Assembly (NCBI GenBank): GCA_023382975.1
Contig: JAHDXO010000068.1
Location: forward strand, 1 to 52,380
Reading direction: 5' to 3'
DNA from: Pirellulaceae bacterium
GTDB taxonomy: Bacteria > Planctomycetota > Planctomycetia > Pirellulales > Pirellulaceae
DNA length: 52,380 nucleotides
Under the pieces are notes generated by a model. That model was not told the origin of the DNA, searched no databases, and saw only the letters and a program-made list of their open reading frames with translations. This document shows, piece after piece, positions 17,401 to 25,729 of the stretch; the stretch's first letter is position 1, and every line of letters begins with the position of its first letter. Made by a program: the position numbers and the translations under genes.

Positions 17401-19653
17401 ACCGGTCTCGTCCAGCCCGTCCCACACGACGGTTCGCTGGCCAGCGGAAAACGAGCGGCCCGACACCAGATTGCGCACGCGGTTTCCGGCATGGTCCTCG
17501 ATCACCAGCGTGGCCTTGCCGTCCAGCGGTTGCTGGAAGTCGATGCGTATCTGCTGCTTGCGTTCGGCGACCAATTCGCGGTAGTTGGCCAGATCGAAGG
17601 GCGCCCAATCGTCCGGGTTGTCCGAGAACGGTGCATGGATGGCGCGATGATCGAGAAAGCCGATTCGCTCCCGCTGTGCGGGCGTCGCCAGGCTGGCGGC
17701 AAGTCGAAGCTGGGACCAGTCGCCCGGCGGCAATTGGTAGGTTTCTCCACCGGTCAAAACGAAGGCGGCGTTCGCGTTGGCGATGCCGAGTTTGATTTCG
17801 GAAGCGCTGGTTCGAATAGAAACGGCAAGACCCTCCGGCGATTCCGCTAGCGCCATGTGGCAGGGAATTCCGCCCGGGCGGCTCAAGTCCAGATAGTCGG
17901 CGTCGGTGAATTTCGCGAGCGACGACGGACTGGCTTTCGGCAAGCCGGTTGCTCGACGGCCGGACGCCACCGCTGCGTCCGCCAGTTCCAGCTTCACGAG
18001 CCGCTGGTTTCCGGCATCGTACACCGCCACGCGATCGCCCGACACGGCGACGTGCCGCGGCTGGTCCAGGCCGCCGTACGACGCGACCTTCTTTCCCAGC
18101 GAGTCGTAGAGGTCCACCCGGTTGTTCTCGGTGTCGCTGACCGCAAGCCGCCGTCCGTCGCTGTGGATGAACACCTCGCCGGCGAACGCCCGAAGCCGCG
18201 ACACCTCGCGCCAGTCTTGGCTCGCGGTTCGCTCGAACACAAGGACGTTGCCGCGGTCGGCCGCAAGCAGTTTCCCGTCGAACCACGCCAGGCTGGTGCA
18301 ATCGGTCAGTCCCGGAATCGTGGACGAACGGATCGGTCCGGCCATCCGTCCCGCCGGGGAAACCGCGAACTCGATCGCCGTTCCGTTGCGTTCTGTCACG
18401 ACCATGATCAAACGCCCCTCGGCGGCCGGGAATGCCGCCGCGCCGGTGATCGACTCGGGGTAGTCCAGATCCTGCACGCCGTCGATTTCCAGGTGCGACC
18501 AACCGCTCGCATCGAGGAACGGGCCGCGTGCGAGCTGCACGTACGAATAGTGCCTCTTCAGCAGGCACAACGTCCGCCCGCCCAGCACGACCGGTTGGGC
18601 GTTCAGACTTGGCTCGACGTCGCCCAGCGTGAGCGGCGTTTCGGCCGAGTCGGTCCAGCGCCAGACGCCGCGCGGCGTCCAGATGTTCCCGTCCGCATCC
18701 AGCGCCAGCGAGTTCAACCCGTGCAGCGGCCCGATCCGGCGCACGACCTCGAACCGCGAATCGTCCTCGTGCCACTCCAGCAATTGCACGACGCCGGCCA
18801 ATCCGGACACGGCAAACAACTGATCCCGAACGTGTACCAGCCCGCGTCCGTTGGTGAGGTCGGAACTTTGTGGTAGGTAACCGATGAACGACCCCGACGC
18901 CCCGCCCAGCACCACGCCGGGCTCCGGCTCGAACGCCGCGTTCATCCGGTGAATCGTCCCGTGCCAGCCGTGGCCGTACCAGAATTTACCGATCTTTTGG
19001 GGCCGTTCCCCGTTGAACCCTTTCGGGAAGCCCGCGAGCGACTGCCCCGACCGCCAAGCATGGACGTTGCCTCCGCCAAATCCGTAGACCGTGCCGTCCT
19101 GGTCGACGTGCAGCCACGCGACACCGGCGTCTACCCGCGCAATCGGTGTGCGCTGCTCGGTCCCCGGATCGAACCAAAACAGCTCGTTCGCGTCGCAGAT
19201 CGCGACCTTCCCGTCCCAGGAACTGGACGACATGGTGTCCGCGCGTCCGGCGATGCGAGTTGGCTTGGAGCCCGGTTCCGCATCGAGTCGTAGCGAGTAG
19301 AGCGTGCCGCGAATCTCAAGCAGCAGCCGCGGTCCGACTTGCGTCATCTGGTCGCTGCGATCCGTGCTTTCCGGCAATTCGTAGGTCGCCAGCAACCGGC
19401 CGTCGAGCGCGTAACGATTCAGTTGCCGCGACCCGCCTCGTTCCCAGATCGTGTTCGCCCCGTCCAGAACCGGGCCGATCCCGGGGGCCGCTTGCCCGGC
19501 GAATGTCGCTAACGTCGGTCCAGATTCGCCCGAGTTACCAAGTATCCCCGCAAAACGCAACTCGGCGGCCTGGCCGTGGACGGCGAAAAGCAGCAACAGG
19601 GCGACAAGTCCCTTGCGGAACGGAATTCCTCGGTTGGCGGTCAAATCGGTCAT
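14476..19653 (-). CDS. Giant exported beta-propeller protein with FlgD-like and CBM9/DOMON-like domains
   Basis: Exported protein of 1725 residues. A Sec signal peptide (PFRKGLVALLLLFAVHGQAA) covers residues 11-30. Many NHL/SMP-30-like propeller blades follow (e.g. VAVYDAGNQRLVKLEL, GGLAVLDGKLYVGSRGKG, NPAGLAFGPDGKLWVTE). At about 705-770 a FlgD-like Ig module ends AGQRTVVWDGLDETGR. The last ~190 residues (LRLTWRVQDASPWVNHG onward) resemble a DOMON/CBM9 carbohydrate- or haem-binding sandwich. I chose the ATG at 19653; the 28 upstream residues have no signal character. No catalytic motif was recognised. Such proteins are abundant in planctomycetes and probably act at the envelope on or near polysaccharides. 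Convergent with mfnB, 32 bases apart. Confidence 0.85.
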   Translation of the reverse strand: MTDLTANRGIPFRKGLVALLLLFAVHGQAAELRFAGILGNSGESGPTLATFAGQAAPGIGPVLDGANTIWERGGSRQLNRYALDGRLLATYELPESTDRSDQMTQVGPRLLLEIRGTLYSLRLDAEPGSKPTRIAGRADTMSSSSWDGKVAICDANELFWFDPGTEQRTPIARVDAGVAWLHVDQDGTVYGFGGGNVHAWRSGQSLAGFPKGFNGERPQKIGKFWYGHGWHGTIHRMNAAFEPEPGVVLGGASGSFIGYLPQSSDLTNGRGLVHVRDQLFAVSGLAGVVQLLEWHEDDSRFEVVRRIGPLHGLNSLALDADGNIWTPRGVWRWTDSAETPLTLGDVEPSLNAQPVVLGGRTLCLLKRHYSYVQLARGPFLDASGWSHLEIDGVQDLDYPESITGAAAFPAAEGRLIMVVTERNGTAIEFAVSPAGRMAGPIRSSTIPGLTDCTSLAWFDGKLLAADRGNVLVFERTASQDWREVSRLRAFAGEVFIHSDGRRLAVSDTENNRVDLYDSLGKKVASYGGLDQPRHVAVSGDRVAVYDAGNQRLVKLELADAAVASGRRATGLPKASPSSLAKFTDADYLDLSRPGGIPCHMALAESPEGLAVSIRTSASEIKLGIANANAAFVLTGGETYQLPPGDWSQLRLAASLATPAQRERIGFLDHRAIHAPFSDNPDDWAPFDLANYRELVAERKQQIRIDFQQPLDGKATLVIEDHAGNRVRNLVSGRSFSAGQRTVVWDGLDETGRLVAPGTYRWRGVTHPGIEPAYKMNFANGGEPTIQPWGTNHGLLHHAVARGELIFFAAPVTEGGWALLALDAEGRFVQGYEHQQGFGIGHNAIAADDRFLYCAQDGFGWGGTRGIDFGSDRWTATWTLTVARYDIKTGKVVEYPGSKRAFEADAMEVGPGSQHPDLSRYSLGGLAVLDGKLYVGSRGKGAVLVFDAATGERLTSIPLVGVRHLTASDDVFAATDEGVVRLSDRKLLVPAGDMDISGIAIAPNGDIVLSDRNSHQVHRFSADGERLATLGTPGGPYRGVYDRQRMVNPAGLAFGPDGKLWVTETRWNPKRILAWDPAMKQVVYEKFGMPHYGGDGSGFDPQNPRRWIGLGCFWDVDVAAGTARPTHIMAIDEGHFERYHPHSYSFFREAGRTFLCSRGKIALISEILEDGTIRDIAAAAGTHHFAYGCDWQPPQAYIDAFYAKWPGKRANEKPGRGGQGKPWAERVAGVLWVDRNADGLPQQDEFNFCEEGIKFADGAWGHQQTSLTFYFPAVVGEQTKVVAIRPNGFLSNGIPDYPTLDEAIAQGTDVGLAPGYKRNGVATVRDRFGRFIFNSDPEMNAYQVGGSLRDSQPVSERQDHVEGRHLWSYPNRWSDVHGSHDAPLPETGVMQGTLGILGIAPFDDQADVIFLNGNHGRCFLLTTDGLYLDEVFSDVRVSYLKNEYRLGGEIFGGMFGRSESDGKYYVQIGHGPYRIYELGGIREANRLSGELIVSNEQIVAAERRNQRQLADQRSEKKFSIPGTLSWDQNGKFKAELTAAVEGEHLRLTWRVQDASPWVNHGRDWTTLFATGDTVDLQIGIDAIADPKRRGPVVGDKRLMIAPYEGKPIAVLYEHRKPGGRNPIEFTSPWRGEKVDDVRQLPDAQIEVKASARDYTVDARIPLASLGLSITGQSLRADFGVTFGDAGGTETQLRSYWANPATMLVDDIPGEIMLHPNLWGEVRFPAD

Positions 19654-19862
19654 TTCTTTTTTCCAAGATGAATGGGAGAACGCGTGCCATGCCAGCGCAG
19701 GCGTCAGTGTACCCTGTGGCGGCTTGAGAGACACCACGGACGTTACCCCCTACTTCCGAGCCGCGAACCGGCCCGGGTTCATTCCAGTTCGGCAATGGCC
19801 GGACCTGAAAATTCGGTGATCCGTGGACAGGGACCTTTCCCGTGGGCCAAGCCTGTCTTATA

Positions 19863-19903
19863 ACGGGCAAAGTTATTGACTTGCAGGTGTTCTTACGGGC
19901 AAA
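19863..19903 (+). promoter_or_regulatory. Direct repeat ACGGGCAAA upstream of dhaK
   Basis: ACGGGCAAA occurs at 19863-19871 and 19895-19903, 32 bases apart start to start, about three helical turns and on the same face. A TTGACT lies between them. The second copy ends 13 bases before the dhaK start codon. This could be a regulator site for the dhaK operon, but no partner regulator gene is visible in the window. Confidence 0.3.
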
Positions 19904-19916
19904 TCGGGTGAGGGCC

Positions 19917-20912
19917 ATGAAAAAATTTCTGAACGATCCCCAGGATCTGACGACGGAACTGCTGGAGGGTTACACGCTGGCCTATGCGGACAAGGTGCGC
20001 TTGGTTTCGGAGCGAATTGTGGTCCGAACCCGTCCGAAGGCGGAAGACAAGGTGGCCATCGTCACGCTTGGGGGTGCCGGCCACGAACCGGCGCTCAGCG
20101 GCTTTGTGGGCGAAGGCATGTTGGACGCCAGTGTGGTCGGCGACATCTTCGCCGCGCCGGGGGCTCCCAAATTGTTGGAGGCGTTGAAGATGTTCCGGCG
20201 GGACGCCGGCATCTTGCTGGTCGTACTGAACCACGCCGGCGACGTGATGAGTGCGAACATGGCCATGCAGATGGCCGAGCGCGAAGGGATTCGCGTCAAA
20301 ATGCTGCTGACGCACGAGGATATCAGCGCGGGGCTGGACGCGCCGGCCGAGGATCGACGCGGTCTGGCCGGTTGTATCCCGCTGTACAAAGTCGCTGGCG
20401 CAGCGGCGGAAAGCGGCCAGAGCCTGGACGAAATCTACGCGGTAGCCGAACGGTTCAACCAGCAGATGGCCACCTTGGCGGTTGCCATGAGTTCCGCGAC
20501 GCATCCGCAGAGCGGCCAGCAGATCTCGGAACTGCCGGACGACGAGATGGAAATCGGCATGGGCCAGCACGGCGAGGCGGGCGGCGGCCGGACGAAGATC
20601 CTGACCGCCAACGAAACGGCCGAACGGATGATCGCGCCGCTGATCCAAGCGGTCAACGCGCAAGCAGGCGACCAAGTCCTGCTGATCATCAACGGCGTGG
20701 GTGCGACGACCTTGATGGAGTTGAATCTGGTCTTCCGCCGCGCCCATCAGGTCTTGCAGACCCGCGGCATCCAGGTGGTGTCCGGCTTGATCGACGAACT
20801 GTTGACGGTCCAGGAGATGGCGGGCTTTCAGATGATCCTGTGCAAACTGGATCCGGACCATGTCGTCGGCTTAAAGGCGCCCTGTGATACTCCCTACTGG
20901 ACCGTGCGTTGA
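19917..20912 (+). CDS. dhaK: DhaK-like dihydroxyacetone (keto-sugar) kinase subunit
   Basis: Substrate-binding subunit of a dihydroxyacetone-kinase-family enzyme, 331 residues, cytoplasmic. Conserved residues can be seen: the histidine in LGGAGHEPALSGF, the aspartate in LNHAGDVMSAN, and the histidine in GMGQHGEAGGG, the residue that forms a covalent hemiaminal with the ketone substrate. The start is the ATG at 19917 after GTGAGGGCC. dhaL begins 16 bases downstream, and together they make a DhaK/DhaL kinase. No DhaM/PTS gene is present, so an ATP-dependent enzyme is more likely. The lsrF neighbour suggests the true substrate may be a C4-C5 keto-sugar rather than dihydroxyacetone. Confidence 0.9.
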   Translation: MKKFLNDPQDLTTELLEGYTLAYADKVRLVSERIVVRTRPKAEDKVAIVTLGGAGHEPALSGFVGEGMLDASVVGDIFAAPGAPKLLEALKMFRRDAGILLVVLNHAGDVMSANMAMQMAEREGIRVKMLLTHEDISAGLDAPAEDRRGLAGCIPLYKVAGAAAESGQSLDEIYAVAERFNQQMATLAVAMSSATHPQSGQQISELPDDEMEIGMGQHGEAGGGRTKILTANETAERMIAPLIQAVNAQAGDQVLLIINGVGATTLMELNLVFRRAHQVLQTRGIQVVSGLIDELLTVQEMAGFQMILCKLDPDHVVGLKAPCDTPYWTVR

Positions 20913-20928
20913 TGCGGAGCGTCGGAAG

Positions 20929-21570
20929 ATGGACTGTCTGAACAGCGAACGGTTCAAGGCGTTGATGGACGACGCCCTGGCGGCAGTGCGGGCGCGGGCC
21001 GAGGAGTTTTCGACCCTGGACGCCGCGATCGGCGACGGCGATCATGGCACCGCCATCGTCAAAGCGCTCGCGGCGGCCAGCGCGGCGGCCGACTCAGCCA
21101 CCGGCCTGAAGGCCATGCTGAACGACATGGGATTCCGCGCCATGAGCGAGTCGTCGGGCTCGACCAGCACGTTGATCGGTGCATGGCTGGTGGGCATGAG
21201 CGACGGGGTTCAGGCCGAGGAATTGGACGCCGCGCAGGTGGCCGCCATATTCGCGGCCGGGCTGGCGAACGTCCGCCGGCAGACCAAGGCGAAGGTGGGG
21301 GACAAAACGATGCTGGACGCATTGATCCCCGCCACCGATGCGTTGCAGGCCCATGTTGACCTGGGGATCGGCGGTATGTTCTCGGCCGCCGCCGACGCAG
21401 CCGCGGCGGGCGCGGCAAGTACCGAACAACTGGTGGCGCGCTTCGGCCGGGCGCGCAACCTGGGCGAACGGACGATCGGCCACGCCGATCCGGGAGCGAT
21501 GTCGATGGCCTGCATTTTCCAAGCGTGGGCCCGCAGTTTCCCGACGGCCACACACTCCAAAGAAAGGTAA
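20929..21570 (+). CDS. dhaL: DhaL-like nucleotide-binding kinase subunit
   Basis: Nucleotide-binding subunit of the kinase, 213 residues, all-helical. The Mg2+-binding aspartates are in LDAAIGDGDHGTAI, GDKTMLDAL is intact, and HADPGAMSM matches the family C-terminal loop. The usual GGASGPLYG loop is changed to SSGSTSTLIG, which may mark a subfamily with a different substrate or nucleotide setting. The start is the ATG at 20929, with GGAG nine bases upstream; an earlier in-frame start would overlap dhaK. It lies between dhaK (16 bases) and lsrF (4 bases), a tight operon. Confidence 0.9.
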   Translation: MDCLNSERFKALMDDALAAVRARAEEFSTLDAAIGDGDHGTAIVKALAAASAAADSATGLKAMLNDMGFRAMSESSGSTSTLIGAWLVGMSDGVQAEELDAAQVAAIFAAGLANVRRQTKAKVGDKTMLDALIPATDALQAHVDLGIGGMFSAAADAAAAGAASTEQLVARFGRARNLGERTIGHADPGAMSMACIFQAWARSFPTATHSKER

Positions 21571-21574
21571 TAAG

Positions 21575-22462
21575 ATGCCGGATAGCGACGAAAACAAAGA
21601 CGCCGCGAGCTACGGAATCGGCGTTCCTGCGCCCCGCAAGGCGTTCTTCCTGAAGGGGCTCGATCACATGGACTGGGGCATCAAGGACCGGATGAGCCGG
21701 ATCTTCGATTCCCGCTCCGGCCATACGGTGATGCTGGCCTTCGATCATGGCTACATCATGGGGCCGACCTCCGGATTGGAGCGGATCGATCTGAGCATCG
21801 TGCCGCTGGTTCCCTACGCGGACTGTCTGATGTGCAGCCGCGGCGTGTTGCGCAGTTGCATCCCGCCGGACGTCAACAAACCGATCTCGCTGCGGTTCTC
21901 GGCGGGCACGACCGTGCTGAACGAGTTGAACGACGAGTGCTTGCTGGACATCGAAGACGCGATCCGGTTAAACGCTTCGGCCCTGGCCATCATGGTCTCG
22001 ATCGGCGGCCAATACGAAGCCAAGACGGTCGCCAATTTGGTGCGCACCGCCGATTGGGGCGCGCGGTATGGATTGCCCACGCTCGGCGTGACGGCGGTCG
22101 GCAAGGAACTGACCCGCGACGCCCGGTATCTGGGATTGGCCTCGCGCGTATGTGCGGAGAACGGAGCGACGTTCGTCAAGACGTACTACTGCGATTCGGG
22201 GTTCGAGACCGTGACCGCGGCCTGCCCGGTGCCCATCGTGATTGCAGGCGGCAAGAAGCTGCCCGAGCGCGACGCTCTGGAGCTGGCCTACCGCGCGATC
22301 GACCAAGGCGCCGCGGGCGTCGATATGGGCCGCAACGTGTTTCAAGCGGCTGATCCGATCGCGATGCTCAAGGCCGTGCGAGGCGTCGTCCACGATCGCT
22401 TGACGCCGGATCAAGCCTACGACTTGTACCGCGATCAGCAAAGCGGATCGCCGTCGGAGTAG
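21575..22462 (+). CDS. lsrF: LsrF-like aldolase-fold thiolase/lyase
   Basis: 295 residues, very close by eye to E. coli LsrF (3-hydroxy-5-phosphonooxypentane-2,4-dione thiolase, the last step of AI-2 degradation) along the whole length: GHTVMLAFDHGY, GPTSGLERIDL, PVPIVIAGGKKLPER, GVDMGRNVFQ. Lys202 in FVKTYY matches the catalytic Lys203 of LsrF. It is a class I aldolase-fold TIM barrel. The start is the ATG at 21575 with AAAGG upstream, four bases after dhaL. No lsrK, lsrR or lsr transporter genes are nearby, and the DhaK/DhaL pair takes the place of the kinase. Alternatives are a class I aldolase for another phosphorylated keto-sugar. Confidence 0.88.
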   Translation: MPDSDENKDAASYGIGVPAPRKAFFLKGLDHMDWGIKDRMSRIFDSRSGHTVMLAFDHGYIMGPTSGLERIDLSIVPLVPYADCLMCSRGVLRSCIPPDVNKPISLRFSAGTTVLNELNDECLLDIEDAIRLNASALAIMVSIGGQYEAKTVANLVRTADWGARYGLPTLGVTAVGKELTRDARYLGLASRVCAENGATFVKTYYCDSGFETVTAACPVPIVIAGGKKLPERDALELAYRAIDQGAAGVDMGRNVFQAADPIAMLKAVRGVVHDRLTPDQAYDLYRDQQSGSPSE

Positions 22463-22499
22463 GCGACAGTCGGCCGAGTGTCATCGTGGGAGACCGTGT

Positions 22500-24293
22500 A
22501 TGTCCCTTGGATCGCGCCATCTCGCTTGGCTCGTGCTCTGGGCCTTGCTGGTTTTGCTGCATGCTTCCCCGTCGCTTGCCGCAGACGGGCCGAGGCTGCG
22601 GACCTACGACGGGCGATACCCGATCGAGAAGATCCGCGTCACGGTCGTCTATTTCGTACCGAGCGACCGGACGCCGCTTCCCGATTGGCGCGAGCGGGTG
22701 CGCTACTACTGCCGACGGTTGGAGCAGTTCCACGCCCGGGAATTCCAGGGGCAATCGCAACTGACGATGGCGATGCAGGACGAGCCGTTTGTATCCGATC
22801 AGGACTCGTCGATGCTGCGGGCAGGCGATGCGAACTTCATTTTCTTTCGGACCTTGAACGAGGTGCAAGCGAGGCTCGGTTTTGCACGCGAAGCCGACGA
22901 GACGTTTCCGATCCTGCTGGTGCTGAGCGATATCAATTGGCGCGAGCTGGACGATTTCTGGCGGTTGCGGGCTGCCGACGGCCAATTCGAAGGCCAGATC
23001 ATCCAGGACCGACATTTTCCGGGAGCCGCATCCGGCGGCGCGCGGGCGATGTACATTCCGGACCGGGGAGTGGGCTGGGGGTTGGTCAGTGGCGACGGTT
23101 GGCGAGTGCCCTACACGGGCACGGACTGCGTCGTGTACCACGAGGGAGTGGGACATGCGATCGGCCTGCCCCATCCGGAACCTCAGGACGATTCGGTGAT
23201 GAGCCTGGCCCAGTATCGTTTCTGGCTGAACCAGAGCTGGGTCCACGAGGCGCAGAAGCGGCAATTGGGCTGGCAGCCGCAAACCAACGCCGGCACGAAA
23301 CCCGGCAGCTTGTTCACGGCTTTCACGGCCTATGCCGAACCGCGGGTGCCGCGGCCGGACGAGGAAGTCGGCCTGGTGTTTTCCTGGCCCGCGGACGCTC
23401 GACTTCGCCACGCAACAGTGAGGGTCCAGACCGAGCTGACGGGGCCGTGGCATCTGCTGGCGGAATTGCCGGCGGGGAAAACGCCGGACGCCGTGCGTCT
23501 GGGGCGATTCGACCGGCCCACGCCAGTCAGCTATCGCGTTGAGGCGACGTTGGAGGACGACCAGCAGGTCGAGTTATGGGGCTACTTCCAGGTGCGAAGC
23601 ACGCCCGAGACGGCCCCCACGCCGATGGCCGCCCCCGCTCCTGCGGCCGCGATAGTCCTCGCGGCACCGCGATGGTCGGAAGCCGTGGAACTCTTGCCGC
23701 TGATCGACCCGGAACAACACCGGGTATCCGGGGAATGGGTCCGCCACGAGGGACGCTTGGAATCCAACAAACAATATGGAGCGCGAATCGAGATCCCGCA
23801 CCGGCCGCCTGCCGAGTACGTGCTGACGGCGATCGTCGAGCCGCTGGACGAACCGAATGGATTGATTCTGGGGCAACGCTCCGGCGATCGGCGTTTCCTG
23901 GTCTTGGTTAACTTCCAACGTCCCGACGGCCCCCCGGTCAGCGCGCTGGAGGACGTGGACGGATTGAATTTCGCCGGAAATTCGACGGCGCTGCGAGCCG
24001 AGCTTCTCAAGAAGAACCGGCTCGCATCGCTGGTCTGCACCGTGCGCCGCGAGGGAGTCACGGTCACCTGCGATGGCCGGCCGATCATCGATTGGCGAGG
24101 ACCGTCGTCCCGTCTGAGCTTGTCCGATTACTGGAAGACACCGAATGACGTGCTGTTCCTGGGCGCCTACGATTGCCGCTATCGCTTCCACCGCCTGACG
24201 CTGACGCCGATCTCCGATACGAGCCAGCCCTCCCCGGAGCCCAGTCCTGGAGACGGGCTCGAGTCGCGGGAAACCGTCACGCGCGGTGCCTGA
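22500..24293 (+). CDS. Secreted metzincin-like metalloprotease with C-terminal LamG-like domain
   Basis: 597 residues. The signal peptide (LAWLVLWALLVLLHASPSLA) ends at about residue 28. The zinc site HEGVGHAIGLPH (214-225) fits HExxHxxGxxH exactly, and a Met-turn candidate SVMS (Met234) follows within ten residues. This points to a metzincin, though metzincin Met-turns often lie further away. After a Pro/Ala-rich linker (TAPTPMAAPAPAAAI, about 370-385), the C-terminal ~200 residues look like a jelly-roll DUF1080/LamG-type sandwich. The start is the ATG at 22500 with GTGGGAGA upstream. It lies 37 bases after lsrF and may be read through from that operon, but its export points to a separate job. 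The substrate is unknown. Confidence 0.75.
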   Translation: MSLGSRHLAWLVLWALLVLLHASPSLAADGPRLRTYDGRYPIEKIRVTVVYFVPSDRTPLPDWRERVRYYCRRLEQFHAREFQGQSQLTMAMQDEPFVSDQDSSMLRAGDANFIFFRTLNEVQARLGFAREADETFPILLVLSDINWRELDDFWRLRAADGQFEGQIIQDRHFPGAASGGARAMYIPDRGVGWGLVSGDGWRVPYTGTDCVVYHEGVGHAIGLPHPEPQDDSVMSLAQYRFWLNQSWVHEAQKRQLGWQPQTNAGTKPGSLFTAFTAYAEPRVPRPDEEVGLVFSWPADARLRHATVRVQTELTGPWHLLAELPAGKTPDAVRLGRFDRPTPVSYRVEATLEDDQQVELWGYFQVRSTPETAPTPMAAPAPAAAIVLAAPRWSEAVELLPLIDPEQHRVSGEWVRHEGRLESNKQYGARIEIPHRPPAEYVLTAIVEPLDEPNGLILGQRSGDRRFLVLVNFQRPDGPPVSALEDVDGLNFAGNSTALRAELLKKNRLASLVCTVRREGVTVTCDGRPIIDWRGPSSRLSLSDYWKTPNDVLFLGAYDCRYRFHRLTLTPISDTSQPSPEPSPGDGLESRETVTRGA

Positions 24294-24313
24294 AACTCGC
24301 TGGCAGAATCCTT

Positions 24314-24341
24314 GAATCCCCGCGGCGGCCGGGCGGGATTC
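24314..24341. terminator. Hairpin between convergent genes
   Basis: GAATCCC (24314-24320) pairs with GGGATTC (24335-24341) around a GC-rich loop, right between the stop of the metzincin gene and the stop of the lactonase-like gene. There is no T run. It may serve as a shared, weak bidirectional terminator. Confidence 0.3.
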
Positions 24342-25520
24342 TCATCGTGCCGCCATGATCCGCACGCAAACGGGCGAGGGGACTTCGATGCTCTGGCCCG
24401 TGGGCGTCAGCGCGCCGGTCGAGCCATCGATCTGGAACACGACGACCGAATCGGACGCTTGATTCGCGGCCAGCAGGAAGCGCCCGCTGGGATCGATACC
24501 GAAGTTCCGCGGTGTGCTGCCCTGTGTAGACTCGCGTTCCACGAACCGCAGCCGGCCCGTGTCCGCGTCGATGGCAAAAACGGCGATGCTGTCGTGACCG
24601 CGGTTCGAGCCGTACAGGAAACGGCCCGACGGGTGTACCTGGATCTCGGCGGTCGTATTGTTGCCGGCGAAGTCCTCCGGCAGCGTCGACAGGGTCTGGA
24701 TTTCCCGCAAAGCGCCGCGGGCCGCATCGTAGCCAAAGGCCGTGACGGTCGACTGCATCTCGTTGATTACGTACGCGAACTTGCCGCCGGGCAGAAAGGC
24801 GAAGTGCCGCGGTCCGGCGCCCGGTGCGACTGTGGCCCACGGCGGATCGTTCGCGGCCAGCGTGCCCTGTTGCGGATCAAACCGGTAGACCATCACCCGG
24901 TCCAATCCCAGATCGGCCACAAACGCAAAACGGTTGCCCGGATCGACGTTGATCGAATGGGCGTGCGGCCCCGCTTGCCGCCGCGGATCGACGCTCGAAC
25001 CCTCGTGCTGGATAAACGCCGTCGCCTCGCCCAACGTCCCGTCGTCGCCGATGGGCAGCACGCTGACGCTGCCGCCGCTGTAGTTGGCCACCAGGACGTT
25101 GCGGCCGGAATGATCCACCGACACGTGGCAGGCCCCGGCGCCGCCGGAGGGCTGCGAATTGAGGAGCGTGAGTTGTCCGGAGGCCCGGTCGATGCGGAAA
25201 GCGTTGACCGCGCCGCTGCGCCGACCTTCGAAATCCCCCACCTCGCCCACGGAGTACAGCCAATCGCGCTGCGGATGAAACGCGAGGAACGACGGGTTGA
25301 CCGTCTTGCCCGCCAGGACCGGCGGACTCAGAACCCCGCTTTGCCGATCCAGGACCGACACGTAGAGGCCCTCGCTGGCGCCGCGAGTATACGTGCCGAA
25401 ATAAACCCGCACAGGCCCCGTGGCCTGTTCGGCGGCGTCCTCGGCTCCGGCCGGCAGCGGGGCGAGGGCCATCATCGCCAACAGGGCGGGAAAACACATT
25501 TTCGAATTCGGTTCGGTCAT
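24342..25520 (-). CDS. Exported lactonase-family seven-bladed propeller
   Basis: 392 residues with a signal peptide (residues 1-26, ending LPAGA). The body matches the Lactonase (YbhE/Pgl2-like) family: YFGTYTRGASEGLYV at the start, HPQRDWLYSVGE, VANYSGGSVSVLPI, GPHAHSINVDPGNRFAFVAD, GPRHFAFLPGGKFAYVINE and NNTTAEIQVHPSGRFLYGSNRG. In the cytoplasm, relatives hydrolyse 6-phosphogluconolactone. This exported form probably acts on another lactone or has a binding role. The start is the ATG at 25520, with AGGAG nine bases upstream; the longer open frame has no signal peptide. Convergent with the metzincin gene. Confidence 0.88.
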   Translation of the reverse strand: MTEPNSKMCFPALLAMMALAPLPAGAEDAAEQATGPVRVYFGTYTRGASEGLYVSVLDRQSGVLSPPVLAGKTVNPSFLAFHPQRDWLYSVGEVGDFEGRRSGAVNAFRIDRASGQLTLLNSQPSGGAGACHVSVDHSGRNVLVANYSGGSVSVLPIGDDGTLGEATAFIQHEGSSVDPRRQAGPHAHSINVDPGNRFAFVADLGLDRVMVYRFDPQQGTLAANDPPWATVAPGAGPRHFAFLPGGKFAYVINEMQSTVTAFGYDAARGALREIQTLSTLPEDFAGNNTTAEIQVHPSGRFLYGSNRGHDSIAVFAIDADTGRLRFVERESTQGSTPRNFGIDPSGRFLLAANQASDSVVVFQIDGSTGALTPTGQSIEVPSPVCVRIMAAR

Positions 25521-25670
25521 GGTGGGACTCCTGTGCGGTGTTGACTCGGACATCCGGAATCGCGTTCGGCGGTGCGCGACCCGCTTTTCCAATCTGCACA
25601 CGAGAATCTACCCGCCGCGACGACCGAACGCAACAATTCGCGTCGCGGATTCGCTGAATCGTCGTGCCAC

Positions 25671-25700
25671 AAAAAAACGCGGGCTGGTTTCAGCCCGCGT
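25671..25700 (-). terminator. Rho-independent terminator of the YTV gene
   Basis: On the minus strand, ACGCGGGCTG pairs with CAGCCCGCGT around a four-base AAAC loop and is followed by seven T residues. It lies 30 bases after the YTV gene stop. This is the clearest intrinsic terminator in the window. Confidence 0.85.
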
Positions 25701-25729
25701 CTTGGTTCAACGCTGTGCGTCGAAATCGA

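Noticed and set aside
19654..19737. Earlier start of the giant propeller protein
   Set aside because: The extra 28 residues lack signal-peptide character, while the ATG at 19653 starts directly before a good signal peptide.
19876..19904. TTGACT-GCAAAT as dhaK promoter
   Set aside because: The -10 box matches only three of six positions; too weak to call.
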